From contig NZ_VITV01000012.1 of the NCBI RefSeq assembly GCF_007828035.1, forward strand, positions 1 to 64,000: a stretch of 64,000 nt of DNA, given 5' to 3'. The notes beneath the pieces were generated by a model. It searched no databases, was not told the DNA's origin, and saw only the letters and a program-made list of their open reading frames with translations. A program made the translations under genes and the position numbers. Positions 1 to 11,117 of the stretch are shown piece after piece (within the stretch, counting starts at the first letter, position 1; each line of letters opens with the position of its first letter). The DNA comes from Nitrospirillum amazonense (GTDB lineage Bacteria; Pseudomonadota; Alphaproteobacteria; Azospirillales; Azospirillaceae).

Positions 1-81
1 CTGCCGCAGCTGCTCAGGGCGCAGCGCGCGCAGGCGCTCAGGCGTCGGACACTGGTCCAACAACGGGGTCTTCGTCGCCAT
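1..81 (-). CDS. dxs: 1-deoxy-D-xylulose-5-phosphate synthase, N-terminal fragment
   Basis: The gene runs off the left edge, so only the first 27 codons are visible. They read MATKTPLLDQ followed by a TPERLRALRPEQLRQ-like stretch, which is the usual DXS N-terminus: a short TPLLD segment, then the 'L..L...QL.QL' helix. DXS is a thiamine-diphosphate enzyme that condenses pyruvate and glyceraldehyde 3-phosphate in the first step of the MEP isoprenoid pathway. It is the third gene of an xseB-ispA-dxs series on the minus strand and starts about 27 bases after ispA, so it is probably co-transcribed. A second ATG four bases upstream is out of frame. The call rests on a short peptide plus very typical context. 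Confidence 0.8.
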   Translation of the reverse strand, partial: MATKTPLLDQCPTPERLRALRPEQLRQ

Positions 82-108
82 TCATCGGCTCCCAATCAAA
101 CTTTTCTT

Positions 109-1008
109 TTAAGACCGCCGATCCACAACGAAGCGCGCCACCGCCTGCAACATCGACGCCCGGCCCTCGAAAATCTCCAGATGCCGCGTGGCCTGGTCAG
201 CCAGCCGGCCGGCCTGATCGCGGGCCCGTTCCAGCCCCAGGATGGACACGAAGGTCGCCTTGCCCGCCGGCTTGTCGCGGCCCACGGACTTGCCGGTCTC
301 GGCCTCCGTCCCTTCCACGTCCAGCAGATCGTCGGCGATCTGGAAGGCCAGGCCCAGATCGTGGGCGTAAGCCTGCAGGGCATGGAACTGCGGCGGCGAG
401 GCCCGGCCCAGGATGGCGCCGGCCGTGGCGGCGAAGGCGATCAGCTCGCCGGTCTTCATCCGCTGCAGCCGGGTGATAGCGCCGATGTCCAGGGTCTGGG
501 TTTCCGCGATCAGGTCCAGCATCTGGCCGCCCACCATGCCCCGCGGGCCGGAGGCCTTGGCTAGGGCCGAGACCAGGGCGCAGCGCACTCGGGGATCCTC
601 ATGCGTCTCCGGGTCGGTCATGACCTCGAACGCGGCCGTCAGCAGGGCATCGCCCGCCAGGATGGCCGTGGCCTCGTCGAACTGGCGATGCACAGTGGGC
701 CGGCCGCGCCGCAGGCTGGCGTCGTCCATGGCCGGCAGATCGTCGTGGATCAGGGAATAGCAGTGGACGAATTCCACCGCCGCCGCCACGCGCAGGGCGC
801 AGGCCGGACTGACACCGAACAGGCGGGCGCTTTCCATCACCAGGAAGGGCCGCAGCCGCTTGCCCCCGCCCAGGCAGCCGTAGCGCATGGCCTCATACAG
901 CTTGGCCTCCGCCATGCTGCTGCGGGGCAGCAGGATGTCGATGGCGGTCTCCACCTGTTCGACGGTGTCCGCCATGGCGGCGGTAAGGGTTTTGGGCAGG
1001 CTGGGCAT
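109..1008 (-). CDS. ispA: Farnesyl diphosphate synthase (polyprenyl synthetase family)
   Basis: This 299-residue trans-prenyltransferase condenses IPP with allylic diphosphates in the cytosol to give FPP for quinones, hopanoids and undecaprenyl phosphate. It shows GGGKRLRP near residues 47-54, the first aspartate-rich motif DDLPAMDD at about 89-96 and the second, DDLLD, near 227-231; these bind Mg2+ and the diphosphates. The length is normal for IspA. The start taken is the first ATG; a Met at position 12 (MADTVEQ) is also possible. It lies between xseB and dxs, the classic proteobacterial arrangement, and this context favours FPP synthase over a GGPP synthase, although chain length cannot be fixed from sequence alone. 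Confidence 0.92.
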   Translation of the reverse strand: MPSLPKTLTAAMADTVEQVETAIDILLPRSSMAEAKLYEAMRYGCLGGGKRLRPFLVMESARLFGVSPACALRVAAAVEFVHCYSLIHDDLPAMDDASLRRGRPTVHRQFDEATAILAGDALLTAAFEVMTDPETHEDPRVRCALVSALAKASGPRGMVGGQMLDLIAETQTLDIGAITRLQRMKTGELIAFAATAGAILGRASPPQFHALQAYAHDLGLAFQIADDLLDVEGTEAETGKSVGRDKPAGKATFVSILGLERARDQAGRLADQATRHLEIFEGRASMLQAVARFVVDRRS

Positions 1009-1038
1009 CAGGGCATACTCGGGCGTAAGGGTACGGGC

Positions 1039-1290
1039 TTAATCGATGCGGGCCGGTTCCATGCCCACCGTTCCGTCACCGCCCAGGGTGATGCGGTCGA
1101 CCTTTTCCTGGGCCTCTCGCAGCTTCCCTTCGCAATGGCGCTTCAGCAGGGTGCCGCGCTCATAAAAACCGATGGCGTCGTCCAGCTTGGCCTTGCCGTC
1201 CTCCAACTGGCGCACGATGCGCTCCAGCTCACCCAAGGCGTCCTCGAAACTCATGGCCTTGATATCGGCCGGCAGGGTCAGTTCAGTCAT
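1039..1290 (-). CDS. xseB: Exodeoxyribonuclease VII small subunit
   Basis: The 83-residue product matches XseB in length and sequence: MSFEDALGELERIVRQLEDG followed by a helix with LDDAIGFYERGTLLKRHCEGKLREAQEKV. XseB forms a helical hairpin, and several copies bind the XseA large subunit to give ExoVII, which degrades single-stranded DNA in both directions. It is the first gene of the xseB-ispA-dxs series, 30 bases before ispA. xseA itself is not in the window. The family-typical core begins around residue 14, so the N-terminal extension is ordinary. Confidence 0.93.
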   Translation of the reverse strand: MTELTLPADIKAMSFEDALGELERIVRQLEDGKAKLDDAIGFYERGTLLKRHCEGKLREAQEKVDRITLGGDGTVGMEPARID

Positions 1291-1447
1291 AGGGTGTCCA
1301 CATCAACGCTTGGAACGGCAAAACGGCAACGGCGCCAGCGGCGCCGTAAATCACAGGCAGGCGACTGTAGGACCGGGCGGCACCCCGCCGCAAGCATCCT
1401 GGCCGGGAGGCTGCCCTATCATGGGCGGGGACTTGGCGTCCCGCCCC

Positions 1448-2377
1448 TCAAATCTCCATAAGCGTGCCCACATGGGCGGCGACGCAGGACGCCAACGCCG
1501 TCGGATCATAGCCCCCTTCCAGCGAGGAGACCAAGCGGCCCCGGCAATGACGGTCGGCGATGGCCCCGATTTCGGCCGTCGCCCAGGCGAAATCATCCTC
1601 GACCAAGGCGAGGTCGGCCAGCGGGTCGGCCCGGTGGGCGTCGAAACCGGCGGAAATGAAGATAAGTTCCGGAGCGAAAGCGTCCAGGGCCGGCAACAGC
1701 CGCGATGTCATTCCGGCGCGAAATTCCGCGCCGGTGGAACCCGCGCGCAACAGTACGTTCACCACCGTGCCGTAATCCCCCCGGTCGCCCAGGGCCCCAG
1801 TGCCGGGATAGAGGGGCCATTCATGGGTGGAGCCATAGAACAGGTCTGGGTCATGTTCCGCCAGGGTCTGGCTGCCGTTGCCGTGGTGCACGTCGAAATC
1901 GACGATGGCGACGCGGCGCAGGCCGTGGGCAAAGCGCGCATGCTCCGCCCCGATGCCGACATTGTTGAACAGGCAGAAGCCCATGGACTGCCCCGGCTCG
2001 GCATGGTGCCCCGGCGGGCGGATGGCGCAAAAGGCGTTGCGCACCTCCCCCGCCATCACGGCGTCCACGGCGGCGCAGACGGCCCCGGCCGCATGCAGCG
2101 CCGCCTCGAACGAGCCGGGGGACAGGACGGTGTCGCCGTCCAGCGACACGATGCCGGTGATGGGGGTCGCGGCCTGCAGGCGGGCCACCAGGTCGGGGGT
2201 GTGCACCCGTTCCACCTGGTCCAGCGTGGCGCGGGGCGCCTGGCGGCGGTCCAGGTATTGGAAACGCTCGGCATCCAGCGCGCGCAGCACGGCCGACAGG
2301 CGACCGGGGTTTTCCGGATGGCCCGGCCCCGTCTCATGTTCCAGGCAGGACCAGTGGGTGAACAACGCCGTCGCCAT
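1448..2377 (-). CDS. Histone deacetylase family protein (class II-like amidohydrolase)
   Basis: This 309-residue arginase/deacetylase-fold enzyme has the full zinc-hydrolase signature. It carries HETGPGHPENPGRL near the N-terminus, RPPGHHAEP with the catalytic double His followed by MGFCLFNN, the DFDVHHGNG zinc ligands, and SAGFDAHRADPL with the third ligand and active-site surroundings. Bacterial relatives deacetylate acetylpolyamines, acetoin-type substrates or acetyl-lysine, and the substrate here cannot be read from sequence. It lies upstream of xseB on the same strand with about 157 bases between them, a linkage common in Rhodospirillales, so co-transcription is possible but not certain. 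No signal peptide is visible, so it is probably cytoplasmic. Confidence 0.88.
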   Translation of the reverse strand: MATALFTHWSCLEHETGPGHPENPGRLSAVLRALDAERFQYLDRRQAPRATLDQVERVHTPDLVARLQAATPITGIVSLDGDTVLSPGSFEAALHAAGAVCAAVDAVMAGEVRNAFCAIRPPGHHAEPGQSMGFCLFNNVGIGAEHARFAHGLRRVAIVDFDVHHGNGSQTLAEHDPDLFYGSTHEWPLYPGTGALGDRGDYGTVVNVLLRAGSTGAEFRAGMTSRLLPALDAFAPELIFISAGFDAHRADPLADLALVEDDFAWATAEIGAIADRHCRGRLVSSLEGGYDPTALASCVAAHVGTLMEI

Positions 2378-2486
2378 GGTGACCGTTTCCTCGCATGCCC
2401 GCTTATTATTAAGCCGGCATCATCACCGATGCGGCCGGCCGGCCGCCAGTGCCTTACCGGCGGCCGCTGCCGAAGAATGATCCAAA

Positions 2487-2723
2487 TCAGGCCGGACCAG
2501 CCCGGCGTATCGTGAAGGTCAGCACCCCGTCCACCTCATCGGCGGACAGCAGGGCGTGGCCGGCCGACTGGCAGAAGGCGGGCACGTCGCGCCGGGCGGC
2601 CTGGTCGGTGGCCAGCAGGGTCAGGACATCCCCCGGCGCCATGGCCATCAGGGCCTTGCGCGCTCGCAGGACCGGCAGGGGGCAGACCAGACCCTTGGCG
2701 TCCAGGCTGCGATCCCCGCTCAT
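2487..2723 (-). CDS. TusA-family sulfurtransferase-like protein
   Basis: The 78-residue protein has the TusA/SirA fold signature: LDAKGLVCPLPVLRARKAL with the single conserved Cys (residue 14) in the CPxP motif at the start of the first helix. In the family this Cys carries persulfide sulfur for tRNA thiolation, molybdopterin or sulfur metabolism. The start taken is the ATG that overlaps the stop of the upstream DUF423 gene by four bases (ATGA), implying translational coupling. The second half (DVPAFCQSAGHALLSADEVDGVLTF) keeps the family pattern. Which sulfur relay it serves is unknown, and no other tus gene is nearby. Confidence 0.82.
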   Translation of the reverse strand: MSGDRSLDAKGLVCPLPVLRARKALMAMAPGDVLTLLATDQAARRDVPAFCQSAGHALLSADEVDGVLTFTIRRAGPA

Positions 2724-3106
2724 CGCGGCGCCTTCACGGCGGCGGCGGCCAGGAACAGCCAGCCCAGGATGAAACTGAAGCCGCCCAGGGGCGCCACGGC
2801 CCCCAGCGCGCTGGGGCCCCACCACCCCAGACCATAGAGCGCGCCGCCGAAAAGGACCGCGCCCAGCAGGAACAGCCAGCCGGCCAGGGTCGCGAAAGAT
2901 CGGTGGAGCAGATGCCCACCCAGCGTGGTGGCCACGGCGGCTGCGACATGCATCAGTTGATACTGGCTGGCGGTCTGCCACAGGCCCACGGCATGGGCGT
3001 CGCGCACGGCCGCCAGGCCGTGGACGGCATAGGCGCCGGCCGCCACCGCCAGCGCGCCGATGATACCCGCGATCGCCACCCGCAGCCGGGCATCCGCAGT
3101 GAGCAT
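2720..3106 (-). CDS. DUF423 family inner-membrane protein
   Basis: The 128-residue protein is almost entirely hydrophobic, with about four predicted membrane helices. It shows the DUF423 (YgdD/YwdK) pattern: an early G..GA.AVAAGAYAVHGL helix, WQTASQYQLMHVAA and a glycine-rich LGAVLFGGALYGL segment. The ATG chosen gives the normal family length; the frame stays open upstream but with no family-like sequence. It overlaps the TusA-like gene by four bases, so the two are probably one transcript. The family has no agreed biochemical function. Confidence 0.85.
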   Translation of the reverse strand: MLTADARLRVAIAGIIGALAVAAGAYAVHGLAAVRDAHAVGLWQTASQYQLMHVAAAVATTLGGHLLHRSFATLAGWLFLLGAVLFGGALYGLGWWGPSALGAVAPLGGFSFILGWLFLAAAAVKAPR

Positions 3107-3177
3107 TCCCCTATCCCCTTCGCATTCAAGACGGTGGGCAGGATATGAGACGGCGGTGCCGGAACCGCAAGCGATCC

Positions 3178-3217
3178 TTGAAAAAGCGAACGGGCCGCCC
3201 CGGTAAGGGACGGCCCG
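3178..3217 (-). terminator. Intrinsic terminator after wrbA
   Basis: Read on the minus strand there is an 11-bp GC-rich stem (CGGGCCGTCCC pairing with GGGGCGGCCCG, one G-T pair) with a 5-nt loop, followed by TTCGCTTTTTC. It sits about 30 bases past the wrbA stop, as expected for a Rho-independent terminator of that gene. Confidence 0.75.
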
Positions 3218-3248
3218 CCGTTGAATTAAACAGTCTGAGCCAGACCGA

Positions 3249-3851
3249 TCAACCGGCCAGCTTGGCGGCGATACCCGCCACGTGGGCGCCCTGGAAGCGG
3301 GCGCCGGCGAGCTCGTTCTCGCTGGGCTGGCGCGAGCCGTCGCCGTTGGCGATGGTGGTGGCGCCATAGGGGCTGCCGCCCGTCACCTGGGAATTGTCGG
3401 TCTGGCCCTGGAAGCTGTAGGGCAGGCCCACGACCACCATGCCCTGGTGCAGCAGCGTGGTGTGGAAGGACAGGATGGTGCTTTCCTGGCCGCCATGCTG
3501 GGTGGCGGAGGATACGAACACGCTGCCGACCTTGCCGATCAGGGCGCCCTTGAACCAGAGGCCGCCCGTCTGATCCAGGAAGTTGCGCATCTGCGAGGCC
3601 ATCATACCGAAGCGGGTGGGCGTGCCGAAGATGATGGCGTCGTACTGCGGCAGCTCATCCACCGTGGCGATGGGGGCCTCCTGGTCCAGCTTGATGCCGG
3701 CCTTCTGCGCGACCTCGACCGGAACCAGTTCCGGCACGCGCTTCACCACCACCTCGGTGCCGGGCACGGACTTGGCGCCCTCGGCCACCGCCTTCGCCAT
3801 CGTCTCGATATGGCCGTAGCTGCTGTAGTAGAGGACGAGAACCTTGGCCAT
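3249..3851 (-). CDS. wrbA: NAD(P)H:quinone oxidoreductase, WrbA type
   Basis: The 200-residue flavodoxin-like protein matches WrbA end to end. It has the FMN phosphate-binding start [26 protein letters not shown] near residue 76, the [10 protein letters not shown] loop near 115 and the ending [12 protein letters not shown]. WrbA is a tetrameric FMN enzyme that reduces quinones by two electrons, limiting redox cycling. The start was chosen because GGAG stands six bases upstream and because it gives the standard 198-200 residue length; two ATGs slightly upstream would add four residues at most. It is divergent from the LysR-type regulator next door, which may control it. Confidence 0.93.
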   Translation of the reverse strand: MAKVLVLYYSSYGHIETMAKAVAEGAKSVPGTEVVVKRVPELVPVEVAQKAGIKLDQEAPIATVDELPQYDAIIFGTPTRFGMMASQMRNFLDQTGGLWFKGALIGKVGSVFVSSATQHGGQESTILSFHTTLLHQGMVVVGLPYSFQGQTDNSQVTGGSPYGATTIANGDGSRQPSENELAGARFQGAHVAGIAAKLAG

Positions 3852-4035
3852 TGCCATCTCCATCAATCGGTTGAACCGGGCTGTTTGGACCGGGGCGCCT
3901 GGTGCGTTTCGGACCGCGCGGCGTTGCGATGGACGAACCATAGCCGTGTTCCGCGTTGCGGATAATCCGGCGGCTAGGCATAAAATTGTTCCGCACCCTG
4001 CAACAATCCTGGCACCGGCTTTCAAGGACCGACGC

Positions 4036-4998
4036 ATGGACCGCCTGGATGACATGGCCCTGTTCGCCCGCGTGGCGGAGACCCGCAGCTTCACCGTGGC
4101 GGCGGCCAAGCTGGGCCTGTCCCGTTCCGCGGCCAGCCGGCGCATGACGGAGCTGGAGGCACGGCTGGGCGCCCGGCTTCTGAACCGCACCACCCGGCGC
4201 ATCAGCCTGACGGAAGCGGGGGAGACCTATCTGGTCCGGGTGCAACAGATCCTGGCCGATGTGGACGAGGCCGACCGCTCGGTCGCCAGTCTGCAGGCGG
4301 CGCCGCGGGGCGTCTTGAAGGTTGCCGCCCCCATGAGCTTCGGCATGCAGCACCTGGGGCCGGCCATCGCCGACTTCCTGTCCGCCTTCCCGGACATCGA
4401 GGTGGAGATGGACCTGAATGACCGCTTCGTCGACCTGGTGGACGAGGGTTACGACGTGGCGGTGCGCATCGGGCAGTTGAAGGACAGCTCGCTGGTAGCC
4501 AAACGCATCTGCCCCGCCCGGGTGGTGCACGCCGCCAGCCCGGCCTATCTCACCCGCCGGGGCGTGCCCCGCGCGCCGGAGGATCTGGCCCAACACGACT
4601 GCTTGATCTACACCAACCTGCCGCAGGGGGCGCTGTGGCCGTTCCGCGTCACGCCGCTGACCCCCGGGGCGCCGCGGGGCGGCAACCACGACCCCGATGC
4701 CGCCACCCGCCTGGTGAAGGTCAACGCCCGCCTGCGTGCCAACAACGGCGACGTGCTGTTGGAAGCCGCCTGCGCCGGCGTGGGCATCGTGGCCCTGCCC
4801 ACCTTCATCTGCGGCAAGGCCCTGGCGGAGGGCCGGGTGGTGCCCATCCTGCAGGAATGGGCGGTGACGCGCAGCGCCATCAACGCCGTCTTCCCCGCCA
4901 ACCGCCACCTGTCGTCCAAGGTCCGCGTCTTCGTCGATTTCCTGGCCGACCGCTTCGGCCCCAACCCCTATTGGGATGTGGGGTTGAAGCTGGGTTGA
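4036..4998 (+). CDS. LysR family transcriptional regulator
   Basis: The 320-residue protein has a LysR N-terminal winged helix (residues about 1-60: [20 protein letters not shown], then [37 protein letters not shown]) and a periplasmic-binding-protein-like effector domain. The ATG was chosen because translation upstream of it is not family-like. It is transcribed away from wrbA with about 185 bases between the starts, the usual arrangement when a LysR protein governs its neighbour. The protein resembles the large AaeR/DsdC-like group often paired with quinone or flavoprotein genes. The inducer is unknown. A structured non-coding stretch and terminator follow it. Confidence 0.9.
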   Translation: MDRLDDMALFARVAETRSFTVAAAKLGLSRSAASRRMTELEARLGARLLNRTTRRISLTEAGETYLVRVQQILADVDEADRSVASLQAAPRGVLKVAAPMSFGMQHLGPAIADFLSAFPDIEVEMDLNDRFVDLVDEGYDVAVRIGQLKDSSLVAKRICPARVVHAASPAYLTRRGVPRAPEDLAQHDCLIYTNLPQGALWPFRVTPLTPGAPRGGNHDPDAATRLVKVNARLRANNGDVLLEAACAGVGIVALPTFICGKALAEGRVVPILQEWAVTRSAINAVFPANRHLSSKVRVFVDFLADRFGPNPYWDVGLKLG

Positions 4999-5167
4999 AT
5001 AAAATTGAGAGCCGACGGAGCGAAGCGAAAAGCCGCGACCCGATTTAAACATAAGGGGGGGCGCCGGACCTTTTCGGGGAGCGTAGCGGACTGAAAAGGG
5101 AGGGGAAGCCAAGCGGGCGGATGCCCGCGCCCGGCGCCTGAGGGCGCACAAACAAACCCTCAGAATT

Positions 5168-5225
5168 AAAAACGGCGGATCAGGTTTGGGCCCCTGAGGG
5201 CATCCATCCTGGTCCGCCGTTTTTT
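5168..5225 (+). terminator. Strong intrinsic terminator (possibly bidirectional)
   Basis: A 17-bp stem runs from AAAAACGGCGGATCAGG to its complement CCTGGTCCGCCGTTTTT with one G-T pair and about 23 nt of loop, ending in T6. A-rich bases on the left arm would also give a T tract on the other strand. It could end the LysR transcript or a small RNA encoded by the hairpin-rich DNA just upstream. Confidence 0.75.
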
Positions 5226-5568
5226 CTCAGTCGGATGGGCAAAAGCCTCGAAACCGCATCCAGGGCGGCCGCTTTGCCGCGATAGATCCGACCGTGTTTC
5301 CGGACGTCCCACCATGCCGGGGGTTTCGTTCGGTTCAAGCGCGGGCTATGCCGCCCGCCTCCTGAAACGAAGCCTGCGCTTAAGGGCCCACGAGGTCAAA
5401 CGCCCATCGCTCATGCCGCAGAGCAGCGGCCGCCCGCCCAGGACATACCGGGTTAACAGACGCCCCGCCGCGTCCTTGACCTTACGCCTCCGGGGTACTC
5501 CGCCAGCGAACCCGCTATTGCTGCAACCCGCCCATCCGGGCGGTTCATATGCCGCAAAACATCCTCGC

Positions 5569-5628
5569 TTGACATGGAAAGGGGAGTGGCTACTTAAAGG
5601 GTACTGATTTGGTCCGGATTGCCGGACC
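5569..5628 (+). promoter_or_regulatory. Probable promoter/operator of the Rrf2-SUF operon
   Basis: A perfect TTGACA box begins this region. About 17-18 bases downstream is a weak -10-like ACTTAAA. A perfect 7-bp inverted repeat, GGTCCGG-ATTG-CCGGACC (5611-5628), follows, 34 bases before the Rrf2 GTG start. The repeat sits where a repressor site would block initiation, or it could form a hairpin in the leader RNA. It does not look like the E. coli IscR type 1 site. The promoter role is inferred from position and the -35 match. Confidence 0.45.
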
Positions 5629-5661
5629 GGATTTTCACCCAGGCGCAGGACCTCAAACCAC

Positions 5662-6129
5662 GTGATCCGGCTGAGCAAATTGACGGACTACGCAGTCGTG
5701 GTGATGACCGCGATGATCCAGGGCGACGGCGGCCCGCATACCGCCATCTCGCTCGCGGAGCGTACCGGCCTGCCGGCCCCCACCGTGTCCAAGATCCTGA
5801 AGCTGCTGGCCCGCGACGGCCTGATGGCCTCGCACCGGGGTGCCACCGGCGGATACCGCCTGGCGCGCGCACCGGAGGCCATCAACGTCGCCCAGATCAT
5901 CGCCGCCATCGACGGCCCCATCGCCCTGACCGACTGTGTCGAGGGGGCGGCCGGGGCCTGCGGGGTGGAGAGCCTGTGCCCCCGCCGGGGCAACTGGGAC
6001 CGGGTGAACCGCGCCGTTCGCGGCGCGCTGGAAAGCGTCAGCCTGGCCGACATGGCCCGGCCGTCGTTCCCCGACCCTGTCCTGCCCAAGGCGGCGCCGG
6101 CACTGTCGGCCACCGCCGACGCTATTTGA
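5662..6129 (+). CDS. Rrf2 family Fe-S-responsive regulator of the SUF operon
   Basis: The 155-residue Rrf2-type winged-helix protein ([15 protein letters not shown], then [18 protein letters not shown] and [10 protein letters not shown]) has three Cys at residues 92, 100 and 106. This matches the IscR/RirA pattern for holding an Fe-S cluster that reports cellular iron-sulfur status. The start is a GTG with GCAGGA 11 bases upstream. It is the first gene of the suf run, 20 bases before sufB, so it should be autoregulated with the operon. It resembles the SUF-system regulator subgroup more than classical iscR, since it heads a suf rather than isc operon. Confidence 0.88.
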   Translation: MIRLSKLTDYAVVVMTAMIQGDGGPHTAISLAERTGLPAPTVSKILKLLARDGLMASHRGATGGYRLARAPEAINVAQIIAAIDGPIALTDCVEGAAGACGVESLCPRRGNWDRVNRAVRGALESVSLADMARPSFPDPVLPKAAPALSATADAI

Positions 6130-6149
6130 TTTCGAGGAAGAGCGAAAAC

Positions 6150-7634
<1,485 letters not shown>

Positions 7635-7700
7635 GGGCGCCGCAACCGCCCCTGTCCACCCAAGCTGCACACGACATTCGGTTTCAAGGAACGTTTCAAG

Positions 7701-8453
7701 ATGCTGGAAATCAAGAACCTGCACGCCACCGTCGACGGCAAGGAAATCCTGAAAGGGATCAACCTGACCATCAACCCGGGCGAAGTGCACGCCATCATGG
7801 GCCCCAACGGCTCCGGCAAGAGCACGCTGTCCTACGTGCTGTCCGGCCGTGACGGCTATGAGGTGACCGAGGGTTCCGTGACCTTCCAGGGCAAGGACCT
7901 GCTGGCCATGGAGGCTGAGGAGCGGGCGGCGGAAGGCGTGTTCCTGGCCTTCCAGTACCCGGTGGAAATCCCCGGCGTGTCCAACACCACCTTCCTGAAG
8001 ACGGCGCTGAACGCCGTGCGCAAGCACAAGGGCCTGCCCGAGCTGGACGCCATGCAGTTCCTGAAGCTGATCCGCGCCAAGGCCAAGGCCTTGAACATGA
8101 ACGACGACATGATCAAGCGCGCCGTCAACGTCGGCTTCTCGGGCGGTGAGAAGAAGCGCAACGACATCCTGCAGATGGCCATGCTGGAGCCCAGCTTCGC
8201 CATCCTGGACGAGACCGACAGCGGCCTGGACATCGACGCCCTGAAGCTGGTGGCCGACGGCGTGAACAGCCTGCGCAGCCCCGAGCGCTCCATGCTGGTC
8301 ATCACCCATTACCAGCGCCTGCTGAGCTACATCGTGCCGGACCATGTGCACGTGCTGGCCTACGGCCGGATCGTGCGCAGCGGCGGCAAGGAGCTGGCGC
8401 TGGAGCTGGAAGCCAAGGGCTACGCCGAATTCGGCTCGCCCGAAGCCGCCTGA
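7701..8453 (+). CDS. sufC: SUF system ABC-type ATPase SufC
   Basis: The 250-residue soluble ABC ATPase has Walker A GPNGSGKST (about residues 34-42), the variant signature SGGEKKRN (about 149-156), and Walker B with D-loop FAILDETDSGLD. The ETDSGLDIDALK wording is diagnostic for SufC. ATP hydrolysis drives the conformational change in SufBC2D needed for cluster assembly; the protein is not a transporter subunit and no permease is nearby. It sits between sufB and sufD with a 14-base gap to sufD. Confidence 0.97.
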   Translation: MLEIKNLHATVDGKEILKGINLTINPGEVHAIMGPNGSGKSTLSYVLSGRDGYEVTEGSVTFQGKDLLAMEAEERAAEGVFLAFQYPVEIPGVSNTTFLKTALNAVRKHKGLPELDAMQFLKLIRAKAKALNMNDDMIKRAVNVGFSGGEKKRNDILQMAMLEPSFAILDETDSGLDIDALKLVADGVNSLRSPERSMLVITHYQRLLSYIVPDHVHVLAYGRIVRSGGKELALELEAKGYAEFGSPEAA

Positions 8454-8467
8454 GGGGAACGCGCGCC

Positions 8468-9847
8468 ATGGCCGCCATCGCCACCCTGAAAGATCTGTAC
8501 GAAACCCTGAGCCCCGGCCTGCCCGGCGCCGGTGCCGCCGGCCTGGACCGGCTGCGCGCCGACGGCTATGCCCGCTTCCTGGCCGACGGCATTCCCACGC
8601 CCAAGGTCGAGGGCTGGAAGTACACCAACCTGCGCGACCTGGCCGGCGTCAGCCTGGCGCCCGCGCAACCGGCCGCCAACACCGACATCGATCTGCCCAG
8701 CGTGGCGCCGGGCGAGACGCATCGCCTGGTGTTCGTGGACGGCCGGTTCAACGCCGCCCTGTCCGCCGTCGGCACCCTGCCCCAGGGTGTGACCCTGGAC
8801 AGCTTGCGCGGCCTGATCGAGGCCTCCCCGGCGTACGCGGCCGAAGTGCTGGACCGGTTCCCGGCGCCCAAGTCCGACACCGGCTTGCGCGTCGGCCCCA
8901 ACCCCGGCCGTGGCCAGGCGCTGGGCCTTGTCGGCCTGAACGGCGCCTTCCTGGCCGAGGGTGCGGTGCTGACCGTGGGTGAGGGCGTGAAGCTGGCACA
9001 GCCGGTGGAGTTCGTCTTCATCGCCACCGCCACCGACGGCGCCTGGCACCCCCGCCTGCTGATCGACGTGGCGGCGGGCGGCGAGGTGACCGTGGCCGAG
9101 CACCATGTGGCACGGGGTGGCGGCGCCACCTTCGCCAACATCGTCAGCGGCGTGCGCGTCGGCGAAGGCGCCATCCTACGCCACGCCAAGTTCCAGGAAG
9201 AGGCGGAGACCGCCCTGCACCTTGCCAGCGTCACCGCCACGGTGGCGGCCTCGGCCACGTACGAGACCTTCGTGCTGACCACCGGTGGCCGCCTGGCCCG
9301 CACCGACGTCCAGGTCCGCCTGGAAGGCTCGGGCGCCCAGACCCGCGTCTCCGGCACCTATGGCGTGGATGGCAGCCGGCATGCCGACTTCACCAGCCTG
9401 ATCGACCATGTCGCCGCCAACTGCACCAGCCGCGAGGTGGTGAAGGGCGTCATCGACGGGCGCGGCCGCGCGGTGTTCCAGGGCAAGATCATCGTGCGGC
9501 CGGACGCGCAGAAGACGGACGGCCACCAGCTGAACCGCGCCCTGCTGCTGTCCGACACCGCCGAGATCGACGCCAAGCCGGAGCTGGAGATCTACGCCGA
9601 CGACGTGAAGTGCAGCCACGGCGCCACGGCGGGCGAGCTGGATGAGGAGGCGCTGTTCTACCTGCGCGCCCGCGGCATTCCCGCCGACACCGCGCGCGCC
9701 CTGCTGATCGCCGCCTTCCTGGACGAGGTGGCGGAGGAGATCGGCGACGAGCGCCTGCGCGGCCATGCCATGGCGCGCATCCAGGAGCGCATCGGCCGTC
9801 TGACGGGCATCACAGTCGACACCGACGCTACGGTGTTAGGGGAGTGA
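8468..9847 (+). CDS. sufD: Fe-S cluster assembly protein SufD
   Basis: The 459-residue protein is the SufB paralogue that completes SufBC2D. The C-terminal half shows the typical beta-helix and core sequence: IIVRPDAQKTDGHQLNRALLL, AEIDAKPELEIYADDVKCSHGAT (conserved Cys and His) and EEALFYLRARGIP. SufD is needed for iron entry into the scaffold. GAGGGGAACGCGCGCC precedes the ATG. It ends five bases before sufS, consistent with one transcript. Confidence 0.96.
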   Translation: MAAIATLKDLYETLSPGLPGAGAAGLDRLRADGYARFLADGIPTPKVEGWKYTNLRDLAGVSLAPAQPAANTDIDLPSVAPGETHRLVFVDGRFNAALSAVGTLPQGVTLDSLRGLIEASPAYAAEVLDRFPAPKSDTGLRVGPNPGRGQALGLVGLNGAFLAEGAVLTVGEGVKLAQPVEFVFIATATDGAWHPRLLIDVAAGGEVTVAEHHVARGGGATFANIVSGVRVGEGAILRHAKFQEEAETALHLASVTATVAASATYETFVLTTGGRLARTDVQVRLEGSGAQTRVSGTYGVDGSRHADFTSLIDHVAANCTSREVVKGVIDGRGRAVFQGKIIVRPDAQKTDGHQLNRALLLSDTAEIDAKPELEIYADDVKCSHGATAGELDEEALFYLRARGIPADTARALLIAAFLDEVAEEIGDERLRGHAMARIQERIGRLTGITVDTDATVLGE

Positions 9848-9851
9848 CCTC

Positions 9852-11116
<1,265 letters not shown>

Positions 11117-11117
<1 letters not shown>

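Larger units (their letters stand above)
4999..5661. other. Non-coding stretch between LysR gene and SUF operon
   Basis: No convincing gene lies in this 663-base gap; short open frames on both strands lack family resemblance and good starts. The first half holds a chain of hairpins: a CCTTTTC/GAAAAGG stem (5069-5099), GCGGGC/GCCCGC (5113-5128), CTGAGGG/CCCTCAG (5138-5163) and a strong terminator. The second half leads to the Rrf2/SUF promoter region with a TTGACA box and a 7-bp inverted repeat. Confidence 0.7.

Noticed and set aside
5314-5678. Short open frames on both strands in the LysR-SUF gap
   Set aside because: They have no family resemblance or good start, and the region overlaps the promoter of the Rrf2 gene.
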